A DNA stretch of 32,450 nt, from positions 1 through 32,450 of the forward strand of contig JAUIMA010000006.1 of the NCBI GenBank assembly GCA_030432675.1, written 5' to 3'. Numbering within the stretch: the first letter of the stretch is position 1; the number at the start of each line of letters is the position of its first letter. Positions 1 through 9,128 of this stretch are shown piece after piece. The notes beneath the pieces were generated by a model that worked only from the letters and a program-made list of their open reading frames with translations, was not told the origin of the DNA and ran no database searches. The translations under genes and the position numbers were made by a program. The stretch comes from Candidatus Hydrogenedentota bacterium (GTDB lineage Bacteria; Hydrogenedentota; Hydrogenedentia; Hydrogenedentales; JAEUWI01).

Positions 1-179
1 AGGCCCATACCGGCGGCCATGCCGAGGGATTCGGCCACCAGCAGGGTAAGGGCCACCTGGCCCACGGCGTGGGGTGTGAGCGTATTGGTGAGGAGTTTTC
101 CGAGGGCGAGGAGGGCCACCGTGGTGTAGGCCACGGCGCCCAGCGAGTACAGGCTACCCACGCGCAGTCGGTGCTTCAC
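1..179 (-). CDS. Partial N-terminus of a multi-spanning membrane protein, probably Wzx-type polysaccharide flippase
   Basis: Reverse-strand reading from GTG at 179 gives VKHRLRVGSLYSLGAVAYTTVALLALGKLLTNTLTPHAVGQVALTLLVAESLGMAAGMGL, open to the window edge; hydrophobic; directly downstream of the Wzz-like gene. Not in the ORF track. Confidence 0.6.
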   Translation of the reverse strand, partial: MKHRLRVGSLYSLGAVAYTTVALLALGKLLTNTLTPHAVGQVALTLLVAESLGMAAGMG

Positions 180-198
180 AACGAGGGTACTGCGCCCG

Positions 199-1362
199 TC
201 ACGGGCGATCCAGGTCCCGGGCATAGACCCGCAACGTCAAGAGGCCAAAGTAAAGAATCATGCCGAGGATGGCACCCAAGGCGGCCGCACCGCCGACCAA
301 CACATAGCGGTGGGGGCCCATGGGGGTTTCCGGGGCCACGGCCAGTGCCGCGATCTGGACGGCGGATTCGGGATTGGACAGGGCAAAGAGGGCGTTTTCT
401 ACGGTGCGAATCTGGGGCGTGAGCCGTGCTATGGTGGCCCGGGTTGTTTCCAGTTGGCGACGGGTTTCGGCCCAGGCGTTGGGGGCCTCGGTATTTTCTG
501 GTGCCAGCGCGGCGACCTGGGCCGCGAGGTAGTCCCGCTCGGCGCGGGTGCCGGCGAGGGTCGCTTCCAGGTCGGCTTCCTTGACGGAGAGCTCCAATAC
601 GACCGCGACGGGTGCCTTGGAAATATAACTCTTCAAGGTAGAAAGGGCGGCCTCATCCCGTGCGAGGGTTTGTTCCATGGCACGGAGCTCCTCCTTCATC
701 TGCTGGGCGGCGGCGCGCTCTTTCTGGGCGGCAGCCTCCAGACTCTCTACCGGAGCTCCCTGAAGCAATTCGTCTTCCTGCCTCTGCATTGTGCTTAGTT
801 CTGTACTCAGAACGTCGATTCGTTCATTCAACGCGCTTTTGCGACGTTGCTGGTCCTTCGTCTGCCATTCCACGGCCTGTTCCTGCGCGATAGCGGCCCA
901 GCCATTGGCCCCTTTTTCGGCGAACTCGGGTGTCTCTGCCGTGAAGTGGAGGGCAATGGTGCGGCGATAGACCACGTTGTTACGGGTTTGCAGGGCGACT
1001 TGGGTTTCTGCATTCATGGCCGCGCGCACTGCCTCGAGGGGCATTTCCACGCCGAGGCGCTCCCGCAAGGCATTCGCCATCTCATCCGTTGTAAAGAGGG
1101 TGGCGTAGTCCGGCGGGGCGATGGCCGTGGCGCGGGGGGTGACACCGAGGGCGTTGTGGAGGCCTTCTGGAGCCGACGAGTTGCCCGTTGGGACCATAGC
1201 GCCAACGCCATTCTCGGAGGGGGTGACCAACAGGGTTGCCGTCGCACGATATCCTTCGGTGCGGGATTCGGTGAGGTACCACGCACCGCCGCCCGCGAGG
1301 GCACCGGTGAGTACCACGAAGAAAAGGAATCCGAACAGTATTTTTCCGCCACTCTTGGCCAT
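199..1362 (-). CDS. Wzz/chain-length determinant-like polysaccharide biosynthesis protein
   Basis: 387 aa with N-terminal TM, periplasmic coiled-coil-rich middle and C-terminal TM (GPHRYVLVGGAAALGAILGMILYFGLLTLRVYARD); architecture typical of Wzz. Confidence 0.8.
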   Translation of the reverse strand: MAKSGGKILFGFLFFVVLTGALAGGGAWYLTESRTEGYRATATLLVTPSENGVGAMVPTGNSSAPEGLHNALGVTPRATAIAPPDYATLFTTDEMANALRERLGVEMPLEAVRAAMNAETQVALQTRNNVVYRRTIALHFTAETPEFAEKGANGWAAIAQEQAVEWQTKDQQRRKSALNERIDVLSTELSTMQRQEDELLQGAPVESLEAAAQKERAAAQQMKEELRAMEQTLARDEAALSTLKSYISKAPVAVVLELSVKEADLEATLAGTRAERDYLAAQVAALAPENTEAPNAWAETRRQLETTRATIARLTPQIRTVENALFALSNPESAVQIAALAVAPETPMGPHRYVLVGGAAALGAILGMILYFGLLTLRVYARDLDRP

Positions 1363-1486
1363 GGGCTAATCCTTTTGATGGTTGGGTGTTGGGCACAGTA
1401 TAGCAATGGCCTTGGAGACGCACAAGGATAAGAAGGATTGTAAATAGCATTAGGGCTCGTCCAATCTCGAGGAAGAAATACCTGGT

Positions 1487-1550
1487 CGTGCCGCGCGATC
1501 CCCAAAAGGCGAGTTTCAACGAGACCTGACGGGTTCGTGCGCATGGAGCC
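1487..1550 (+). repeat. Single diverged copy of the GTGCCACGCGAT...TTCGTGYGCRTGGAG repeat
   Basis: cgtgccgcgcgat..ggcgagtttcaacgag..ggttcgtgcgcatggagcc aligns with 5154-5198 apart from two short insertions. Confidence 0.55.
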
Positions 1551-1685
1551 TTCATGACGGTGAGTAAGCGTCCAGTACTCCCGCGAGCGTCCTACAAAAT
1601 AGAAGGGAAGTCGTGAGTCGATCGGACGCCCACGCGGAGCATTCTCTGTGTTCCAGCGACACGGACGCTCCAAGCCCATGAACAT

Positions 1686-1802
1686 CACCCACAAAGGCGG
1701 TCGCGGAGCTCCCGTCTTTGAGGGTGGCACCCAAACGTCGCCAATGTAGAATCCGGGTGCCACCCTCAAACGGAGGAGCGAAGCGGGGGAAGTTTGTGGG
1801 TG
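1686..1802. repeat. REP/REPIN-like inverted pair (heads inward)
   Basis: 1686-1732 (-) and 1755-1802 (+) share CACCCACAAA/TTTGAGGGTGGCACCC; 1717-1732 and 1755-1770 are perfectly complementary over 16 nt. Confidence 0.85.
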
Positions 1803-2006
1803 AGGCTACTGGACCGAAACACCCGTAAAGCCACGCGTGCCTCGTGTCTGTACGGATGGCGCCCTTTCAGTCGTTTCGGAATCCATGGGGCCCCAACCCG
1901 AGATGTGGTGTTCATAGCTTACGTCTATTCCGTTCCACTGTGCTAAAATTCCCCATCATTTTCGTTATCTTCGGTGCGCTGCGCCGCCAATTTATAGAGG
2001 ACTCCC

Positions 2007-5000
2007 ATGCTTCCCCCAAAAATCGTCGAAAAACTTGGCCGTCGTATTGAAAAGCTGAAACAGTGGCGCTATGTCCATGTGGCGGAAGTGCCCCTGGAAA
2101 TGGCCGCGACTATGGAGCACTTTCGGGTGCCGCCCGTGTCGTTGCAATATGTGCCCGCACCGGTGGGGTGCACCTGGGGCGAACATTGGGGCACCACGTG
2201 GTTTCGCGGGCGTATCGACGTACCCCGCTCCTGCAAGGGAAAGCGGGCTTTCTATCGGCACGGCAGCCACACGGATAAGTTGCTCTGGCTCGATGGCGAA
2301 GCCTTCGCCGGGATGAATCATGGTCACGAGGAGGTCCTGCTGCACCGTAACGCCCGGGGGGGCGAGTCCCACGAGATCTATGTGGAAGCCTATACGGGCC
2401 ACCTCATGCCGGGGATGGACCCCTTCCAGGACGTGATGTACACCCACCAGTTCACCGAGCGGGACCCGGGTGTGGAGCCGCCCTTGCCCCTGGAGTCGAG
2501 TGTGTTGATGGTTGAGCGGGAGCATGCGGCGGCCCTGTATTACGATGCCGACGTGCTTTATCGCACGGCGATCATGCTGGATGAAAGTAGTCTCCGGCGG
2601 GCCCGTCTGCTGGCGGCCCTCAACGAAGCGTTGAACCACGTGCCCATGGCGTGGAAGGACGAGTCCGAGCTCGAGTCGGCGGCGGCCCTCGCCCGCAAGC
2701 GCCTGGCCCCGGAGCTGGCCACGAAGAATGGTCCCACCACACCCACCGTGGGTATTGTAGGCCACTGCCACATCGATATTGGATGGCTCTGGCCCGTGAA
2801 GGAATCCATCCGCAAGGCGGCCAAGTCCTTTTCCACCATTCTTAATCTCATGGAAGACTACCCGGATTTCCGCTTCCAACAGTCCCAGCCGTGGCTCTAT
2901 GACGTCATCGAAACCCACTACCCGGAACTGCTCACCAAGATTAAGAAGCGGGTGAAAGAAGGCCGTTGGGAACCCAATGGCGGCATGTGGGTCGAAGCCG
3001 ATTGTAACGTGACCGGCGGCGAATCGCTCGTGCGCCAGTTTCTGGAAGGGCGTAAAAAGACCCGGGCCCTCTTTGGCTATACGGGGGACACGCTCTGGCT
3101 GCCCGACGTCTTTGGGTACAGCGCGGCCCTGCCCCAGATCCTGCAGAAGAGCGGCATCAAGAACTTTGTGACCAGCAAGATCAACTGGGGTGATACCAAC
3201 CGATTCCCCTACGACACCTTTCACTGGGAAGGCATCGACGGCAGCCGCATTTTTACCCACTACATCAACATGATGGGTGAATTCATGGGCTACAACGCGC
3301 CCGTGTTGCCCGAGGCTTCCCAGCACGTGTGGAGCCGCGTCCAATACAAGGAAATTCAGGATGCGACCCTGAGCTCCGTGGGTTGGGGCGATGGGGGCGG
3401 TGGGCCCAGTCGGGAGATGTGCGAAAACGCGGTCCGCATGAAAGATCTGGAAGGGTGCCCCAAGACGGAGTGGGTGAACGTGTCGAAGTTTCTGGAGAAG
3501 CTTCGGGAAGCGGAGGTGACCCGTCCGACGTGGGTGGGCGAACTCTACCTGGAGTATCACCGGGGTACCTACACGACCCAGAGTCGGACCAAACGCTACA
3601 ACCGCAAACTGGAACTGCTGCTCCGGGAAGTGGAGCTTTATTCCGTCATGGCCATGGCCTACGGGATGGACTATCCCGCCGCACGCCTTGAGGGGCACTG
3701 GCGCACCCTGTTGACCAATCAGTTTCATGACATCATTCCCGGCACGAGCATTCGTCGGGTCTACGAAGTGGCCGAAGCAGAATATGCGGCCATGGAAGCG
3801 GAGCTCCTGGAAGCACGGCGGGAAGCCCTTACGGTGCTGGGGCAGCAATTGCAGCCCGACAGCGAAGACCGGGGTCACCTGGTGGCCAACGCCCTTTCGT
3901 GGGCCCGGGAAGATGTGGTGCTGTTGCCCGACGTGGATGGGAATGGGGCCTGTGACAACGAGGGCCGCGCCCTGCCCTGCCAGGAGACGGAAGGGGGGCT
4001 CGCGGTGTTGGCCCAAACGGGTAGTCTGAGTGTGACGCCCATCGCCGTGCGCAGTGGTGCGGCCGAGGTGGCGTCGCCCTTCAGCTATTCGGGGAAGGGG
4101 CTGGAGACGCCGTTCTACACCATCACCTTCGACAAGAACGGCACGATCAACCGGCTTTTCGACAAGGAAGCCCAGCGCGAAGTGGTGGCACCCGGCAACG
4201 TCTTGAATCAGTTGTATACGGCGGAGGACATGCCCCTCTTCTGGGATGCCTGGGATATTGACCGCTACTACCGCGACCATGTGGCGCCCGTGGGTGCCAT
4301 GAGTTCCCGGGAGCTTGTGGCCGATGGGCCGCTATTCCTCTCCATTCGCAGCACGTGGCAGGTGGGGCGTGCCTCAACCCTGACGCAGGACATGGTGGTC
4401 TATACCCACACGCGGCGCATCGATTTTTCGACCCACCTCGAATGGCAGGAAGAGCGGACCCTACTGAAAGTGGGCTTTGGCCTGGATGTGCACACGGCCC
4501 AGATCCGGAGTGAGATTCAGTTTGGACACGTGCTGCGGAACACCCACGAAAACACGTCGTGGGACCGGGCCCAGTTTGAGTCGTGTGCCCACAAGTGGGT
4601 GGATCTCTCTGAGGGAAACTATGGTGTTTCCCTGCTCAACGATTGTAAATACGGCTACGACACCCTGGACGATCAGTTGTCCCTGACGCTCATGAAGTCA
4701 CCCCGCTGTCCCGACGAAAAAGCGGATCTCGGCGAGCACCGCTTCACCTATGCGCTCTTCCCCCACGAAGGGGCCTTCTCCGCCGAAACGGTGACGCGGG
4801 AGGCCTATGGGCTGAACGTACCGCTTCGGAGCGAGAAACTGGAGGGCGGCTCGGGTACCTTGCGTGCGCTGGACTGTTGCCAGGTGAGTGCGCCCAATGT
4901 GATTGTAGAGGCCGTGAAGAAGGCGGAGGCCGACGACGCCATGATAGTGCGGCTTTACGAGGCGGAAAACAGCCGGGGCAATGTGACGGTGAGTTTTGGC

Positions 5001-5132
5001 CGTCCCATCAAGAAGGTCTACTCCTGCAATCTCATGGAAGAGGAAGCCGAAGCCCTGAAGATTCGCAACGATGACGTGACGATTCCCATGGCACCCTTTG
5101 AGATTAAGACGCTGATGGTGTATTTCAAGTAA
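2007..5132 (+). CDS. Alpha-mannosidase, glycoside hydrolase family 38
   Basis: 1041 aa; GHCHIDIGWLWP, GGMWVEADCNVTGGESLVRQ, WLPDVFGYSAALPQIL (nucleophile Asp region) and QFHDIIPGTS motifs; RBS AGAGGA upstream; no signal peptide apparent. Confidence 0.93.
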   Translation: MLPPKIVEKLGRRIEKLKQWRYVHVAEVPLEMAATMEHFRVPPVSLQYVPAPVGCTWGEHWGTTWFRGRIDVPRSCKGKRAFYRHGSHTDKLLWLDGEAFAGMNHGHEEVLLHRNARGGESHEIYVEAYTGHLMPGMDPFQDVMYTHQFTERDPGVEPPLPLESSVLMVEREHAAALYYDADVLYRTAIMLDESSLRRARLLAALNEALNHVPMAWKDESELESAAALARKRLAPELATKNGPTTPTVGIVGHCHIDIGWLWPVKESIRKAAKSFSTILNLMEDYPDFRFQQSQPWLYDVIETHYPELLTKIKKRVKEGRWEPNGGMWVEADCNVTGGESLVRQFLEGRKKTRALFGYTGDTLWLPDVFGYSAALPQILQKSGIKNFVTSKINWGDTNRFPYDTFHWEGIDGSRIFTHYINMMGEFMGYNAPVLPEASQHVWSRVQYKEIQDATLSSVGWGDGGGGPSREMCENAVRMKDLEGCPKTEWVNVSKFLEKLREAEVTRPTWVGELYLEYHRGTYTTQSRTKRYNRKLELLLREVELYSVMAMAYGMDYPAARLEGHWRTLLTNQFHDIIPGTSIRRVYEVAEAEYAAMEAELLEARREALTVLGQQLQPDSEDRGHLVANALSWAREDVVLLPDVDGNGACDNEGRALPCQETEGGLAVLAQTGSLSVTPIAVRSGAAEVASPFSYSGKGLETPFYTITFDKNGTINRLFDKEAQREVVAPGNVLNQLYTAEDMPLFWDAWDIDRYYRDHVAPVGAMSSRELVADGPLFLSIRSTWQVGRASTLTQDMVVYTHTRRIDFSTHLEWQEERTLLKVGFGLDVHTAQIRSEIQFGHVLRNTHENTSWDRAQFESCAHKWVDLSEGNYGVSLLNDCKYGYDTLDDQLSLTLMKSPRCPDEKADLGEHRFTYALFPHEGAFSAETVTREAYGLNVPLRSEKLEGGSGTLRALDCCQVSAPNVIVEAVKKAEADDAMIVRLYEAENSRGNVTVSFGRPIKKVYSCNLMEEEAEALKIRNDDVTIPMAPFEIKTLMVYFK

Positions 5133-5153
5133 TGCCCTTTCCCCAGAGGTCTC

Positions 5154-5352
5154 TGTGCCACGCGATGCCGAGTCTCACGAGGTTTCGTGTGCGTGGAGCC
5201 CTATTGGCGGAGGGACACAACAAGTGACTTAACCGGGCGTCCTTCTATTTCAGCGGAAAAGCAGACGCCCTCAATTATTATGCCTTGTAGAAGGATATTC
5301 TCCTTTCCTCCAGGCACACGAAACCTCGTTGTACTCGCCATCGCGTGGCACG
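5154..5352. repeat. Inverted repeat pair, ~44-nt arms
   Basis: 5154-5198 and the reverse complement of 5308-5352 differ at only about 6 positions. Confidence 0.85.
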
Positions 5353-5364
5353 AATAGGACATGT

Positions 5365-6081
5365 CTATTTCGGCCCAATCTCTTTGAGGAGCCCTCGGGC
5401 CTCGTTGGCGTGGGCCCCCGGGGCGCTGGTGCTCAGGAAGCGTATCAGCAGGTCGCGGGCCTTTTCGGGTGTGCCCTGCTCCAGGTAGATTCGTGCCAGA
5501 TCGATGTGGGCCCGGTGTGTGGGCACCCGCTGAATCGTGGCCTCGAAATGGGCGATGGCGGTCGCGCGGTCATCTCGATGGAGGGCCAGTTTGCCTTGGG
5601 CATGAGAGGTGTCGGCCGTTTGGGCACCATCGCCGCTGGCTTCGTCGTGCCAGCGCGCCACGACGTTTTCTGCTTCGGTGAATTCTCCTTCCGCTATCAA
5701 AGATTCCATCAGGGGGCGGTAGCCATTGAGGCTGCGCAGGGGGCTTTCCTGGGCGACCCGGAGGTGGGGCAAGGCGGCGGCGTAGTTGCCCTGCTTCCAG
5801 CGAATGACGCCACTACGCTTGTGGGCGTGCACGCGGTCCTGTTCCCCGGTGAGGGTGCCCGCGAGTGCCCGCTCGTAGTAATCCAGCGCGGTCTCCCAAT
5901 CTCCGGCTGCCTCGAAGCGTGCCGCCTCCGCCAGGAAAACGGTACCCAATTGGGATGTGGCGGCCTGCAGGGAATGGGCTCCCCGGCCCACATACCCCCA
6001 CGCGCCCGCAAGCACCAACACGGTGATGGCCGCGGCAAGGGCGGGGAAGAGGTAGCGGTGACGTTTGGCAAGTTGCTTCAT
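5365..6081 (-). CDS. TPR-repeat membrane-anchored protein
   Basis: Start taken as MKQLAKRHRYLFPALAAAITVLVLAGAWGYVG, overlapping the upstream stop by ATGA; N-terminal TM then TPR-like helices (GDWETALDYYERAL, KQGNYAAALPHLRVA). Confidence 0.75.
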   Translation of the reverse strand: MKQLAKRHRYLFPALAAAITVLVLAGAWGYVGRGAHSLQAATSQLGTVFLAEAARFEAAGDWETALDYYERALAGTLTGEQDRVHAHKRSGVIRWKQGNYAAALPHLRVAQESPLRSLNGYRPLMESLIAEGEFTEAENVVARWHDEASGDGAQTADTSHAQGKLALHRDDRATAIAHFEATIQRVPTHRAHIDLARIYLEQGTPEKARDLLIRFLSTSAPGAHANEARGLLKEIGPK

Positions 6082-8900
6082 GGCGCGACTCCACGGCGGA
6101 GGGCTTCGAGGTGTTGTGCGACCGCCGCGTAGTCGTCGGGCCGTTGGGACAACTGAGGCAGGAGGGCTTCCAGCTGAAAGCGCGCCGCTGAGCGTTCCCC
6201 TGATTCGGCCAGGCGCAAGGCAAAGTTCCATTGGCAGGCTACCGAGTCGGGGTCGGACTGGAGGGCTTCCCGTGCCAGGGCAAGGGCGGCTGCGGTTTTG
6301 CCGTGATGGGCGAGTGCCTGGGAGAGATAGTACGTCGTCTCACCCTCAGCGTCCCCAGGTGCTTCCTTCGCCGCCCGCTGCAGCAACGACACGGCGGTCC
6401 CATAGTCCCCGAGCAAGAATGCGAGTTGTCCGCGATAGCCCGTAGTGTGTGGACTGTCTTCCGAGGTTTCTAACACGAACTGAAGGAGTGCGCCCATGGT
6501 TTTGCGATTGTGCTCCGGGGTGTGTCGTCCCGGCATTTGGGCGCAACGGTCGGTAAGTTCCGCGAGGGCACGGTGGTCCCCCGATTGGGCTTGTGCGGCC
6601 TGGGCAATGCGGAGAAGGGTGGGGGCCCGCTTGCCGGGTTCGTCGCTTTCCGCGTGCACGGCCTGCAAGGCGGTACCCCGGTCGCCCGGGGGAAGCAGCT
6701 GAAACCACGCGTTCCAAAGCCGGATGTCGTCGGGATACCGGCTGGCCACCTGCCGAAGGCTGCGCCGTGAAATTGCCCGTTCCAGTGATAGGGTAGAAGC
6801 CGCCGCGAGGCGTTGGGCCAGCTCGGCGCGGAGGACTTCGTCCAACGCCGTCTCCGCACCCAGCACGTAACGGAGCTGCTGTTGGTAATTGACTTCAAAT
6901 TCCGGAGCTACTTCGACAAGGGCGGCATAGGCTTCCCAATAGATGCTTTCGGCGGGGGCGAGGGACAGGCTTCGCTGACGGGCCGATTCCGCCGCCCTCC
7001 ACTGACCCTGTGCGCCATAGGCGAGGGACAGGGCGTGCTCCAGCGATGGGTTGGCAGCGACACCGTGTTGACGGGCCGTTTCAAAGGCAGCGATGGCCTC
7101 GTCGTTTGCGCCGGTGGGGGACGTGTCAGCCAGCCAGTAGGTCCAGCCGAGGAGGGCGTGGGCTTCTCCGAGGGCAGGGCACTGGGTCGCTGTTTCCTGC
7201 GCGAGGCCTTGGGCCCGGTCCAGCAGGGCCGAACGCGCTGCGCCCGTCTCCCCTTGCGCTTTCTCCAACCACACACGGGTCAGCGCCAGGTTCAGTTGGG
7301 GGAGGTGGGGGTGCTGGCTTCGGGCCTTTTCCAACAGGGCCCCGGCGTCGTCCAGCCTGCCTTCTTCCCGGGCCAACCGGGCGAGTGCCTGGAGGGGGCG
7401 GTGCTCCCAGGGTTGGAGGGCGTGGGCCTGCTGAAAGGCATTGCGCGCCGCCGCCCGTACCGCGTCGTCGCCCGTGGGGGTGTCGGAGGGGTGGGTGCGT
7501 AACCACGCGAGGGCGCCTTGTCCCCGCTGATAATGTTGTGCGCCCTGAAAGAGCCAGAGGGCCTGGAGGAAATACACGGCCGCCAGGGGCACAAGGACGA
7601 GGGGAATGGCCCATCGGGCCCGACGTTGGAGAAGGGTCCATCGTTCGGTGCCATCGGGTTGTAGCAGGAGCAATACAATAATGAGGGCGGCACTAACCGG
7701 CACGTGGAGGTTGAAGCCGAAGCAGGCATCGACGGCGACCACGAGGAGCACGACCGGAAGGGTGAACCGCGGTGGCGACGGCCGGGAAGGCCGACGAAAG
7801 GGGGCGATGAGGCCATGGAGGAAGAGAAGGATCAGCAGAAAGAGCGCAGGTGCGCCGCCTTCGATACCTGCTTCAAGCCACTCATTGTGCACGTGATGGT
7901 TGCGCTTGCCTTCGAGGGCAAACCACCGGGCCTCAAAATCCGTCCAATAGGGGATGTTGTGGTACGCATATTCACCGGGCCCGACCCCCATAAGTCCGTG
8001 TTCGAGGAAAAGCTGAGACGCGCCGTAGTAGCCATGGAGACGAAGCTGGAGGGAGGTATCCAGCGGGAGTCGGGCGGGAAAGAGGGCGACTACGGCGGCG
8101 GCGAAGCCCAACAGTATCACGACGGTGGTCACTCCAACAGACCAGCCGAAGAGGGCCGTGCGTTTTCGGGATCGGAGCAGGAGCATCAGGCCCACCGCCA
8201 AGCCCCCAAGGAGCAGGGCTACGACGCCGCTCCGCATGTGGGTGAGATAGAGGTGGCCCAGGAGAATGATCAGGGCCACGGCGGGAAAGAGTATGGCGCG
8301 CCGCCGTTGTGCACGGTGCCAACCGTCGACCAACAACCCGACAGCCAACACGATGGCGATGACCAGGGTGTGGCCCGCGAAGTTGGGGTTGCCAAACGTA
8401 GCGGGAAGCCCCCGGTATTCCTCCACGTTGACCTGGCCCCAGGGGAAAGGGTCAAGGCCGGCATACTGGAGGAATCCGTAGAGGCTTGATAGGGCCATGG
8501 CGCCGACCACGACGCGAAATAGCGTGCGTACGTGACGGGCATGGGAGAAAAGCTGGTGGGCGAAGAGGGCGAGGGTCCCAAAGAGTACCCAGGGTAAGAG
8601 GGCGTGAAGACTACGTGCCGGGTGCTCAGACAGGAGCGCCGAGACGGACAGGAGCGCCAGCCACGCGAAAAGGAGGTAGGCCGGGGCCGATACCGGGCGG
8701 AGCGCCATGGCGTTGCGCAGCAGCCCTAAGGCCGCCACGAGGGAGATCGCCAACAGGGCGCCTGCGCTGAGGAGTATTTTGATGGGGGTGGCCGGGTCTT
8801 CCGTGAAGGGATACAGCCCAAGAATAAGGGCCCCTATCCACCCGTAAAAGAGTCCCCGGAGGGTTTTAAAATAACGGTTATCGGGACCCGGTACGATCAT
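6078..8900 (-). CDS. O-antigen ligase/polymerase (Wzy_C-like) with C-terminal TPR region
   Basis: 940 aa; about 12 hydrophobic segments, a Wzy_C-type loop region (FEARWFALEGKRNHHVHNEWLEAGIEGGAPALFLL) and a long TPR tail. Confidence 0.85.
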   Translation of the reverse strand: MIVPGPDNRYFKTLRGLFYGWIGALILGLYPFTEDPATPIKILLSAGALLAISLVAALGLLRNAMALRPVSAPAYLLFAWLALLSVSALLSEHPARSLHALLPWVLFGTLALFAHQLFSHARHVRTLFRVVVGAMALSSLYGFLQYAGLDPFPWGQVNVEEYRGLPATFGNPNFAGHTLVIAIVLAVGLLVDGWHRAQRRRAILFPAVALIILLGHLYLTHMRSGVVALLLGGLAVGLMLLLRSRKRTALFGWSVGVTTVVILLGFAAAVVALFPARLPLDTSLQLRLHGYYGASQLFLEHGLMGVGPGEYAYHNIPYWTDFEARWFALEGKRNHHVHNEWLEAGIEGGAPALFLLILLFLHGLIAPFRRPSRPSPPRFTLPVVLLVVAVDACFGFNLHVPVSAALIIVLLLLQPDGTERWTLLQRRARWAIPLVLVPLAAVYFLQALWLFQGAQHYQRGQGALAWLRTHPSDTPTGDDAVRAAARNAFQQAHALQPWEHRPLQALARLAREEGRLDDAGALLEKARSQHPHLPQLNLALTRVWLEKAQGETGAARSALLDRAQGLAQETATQCPALGEAHALLGWTYWLADTSPTGANDEAIAAFETARQHGVAANPSLEHALSLAYGAQGQWRAAESARQRSLSLAPAESIYWEAYAALVEVAPEFEVNYQQQLRYVLGAETALDEVLRAELAQRLAAASTLSLERAISRRSLRQVASRYPDDIRLWNAWFQLLPPGDRGTALQAVHAESDEPGKRAPTLLRIAQAAQAQSGDHRALAELTDRCAQMPGRHTPEHNRKTMGALLQFVLETSEDSPHTTGYRGQLAFLLGDYGTAVSLLQRAAKEAPGDAEGETTYYLSQALAHHGKTAAALALAREALQSDPDSVACQWNFALRLAESGERSAARFQLEALLPQLSQRPDDYAAVAQHLEALRRGVAP

Positions 8901-8968
8901 GGATGGGGGTGTGGCTCATTCCCTGTCGAAAGCGTTGGCGCTGGCTGGATCCAGCTCGGTACCGCCTG

Positions 8969-8998
8969 ATGCTAGAGGGCGGGACAGGGGCCTGTCAA
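8969..8998 (-). promoter_or_regulatory. Candidate sigma-70 promoter for the O-antigen ligase/TPR operon
   Basis: On the minus strand TTGACA - 18 bp - TAGCAT, 69 nt upstream of the start at 8900. Confidence 0.5.
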
Positions 8999-9128
8999 GA
9001 CAATCAAATTTCGTAGTTTGATCTTTCGGCGGGGATGACCTAGGATCGCGCAGTGGTAAGCGTGGCCCTTTTGCCGCCCTGCCCTTATATTCTGGTCGCA
9101 CCGTATCCGTGGAGGAGTCTGGTTAATC

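Noticed and set aside
1014-1769. 251-aa minus-strand ORF
   Set aside because: Overlaps the Wzz-like gene out of frame and covers intergenic repeats; no family motifs.
1992-4280. 762-aa minus-strand ORF
   Set aside because: Fully antisense to the well-supported GH38 gene; composition typical of a high-GC shadow ORF, with no recognisable motifs.
5329-6132. 267-aa plus-strand ORF
   Set aside because: Antisense shadow of the TPR gene.
7704-8489. 261-aa plus-strand ORF
   Set aside because: Antisense shadow of the O-antigen ligase-like gene.
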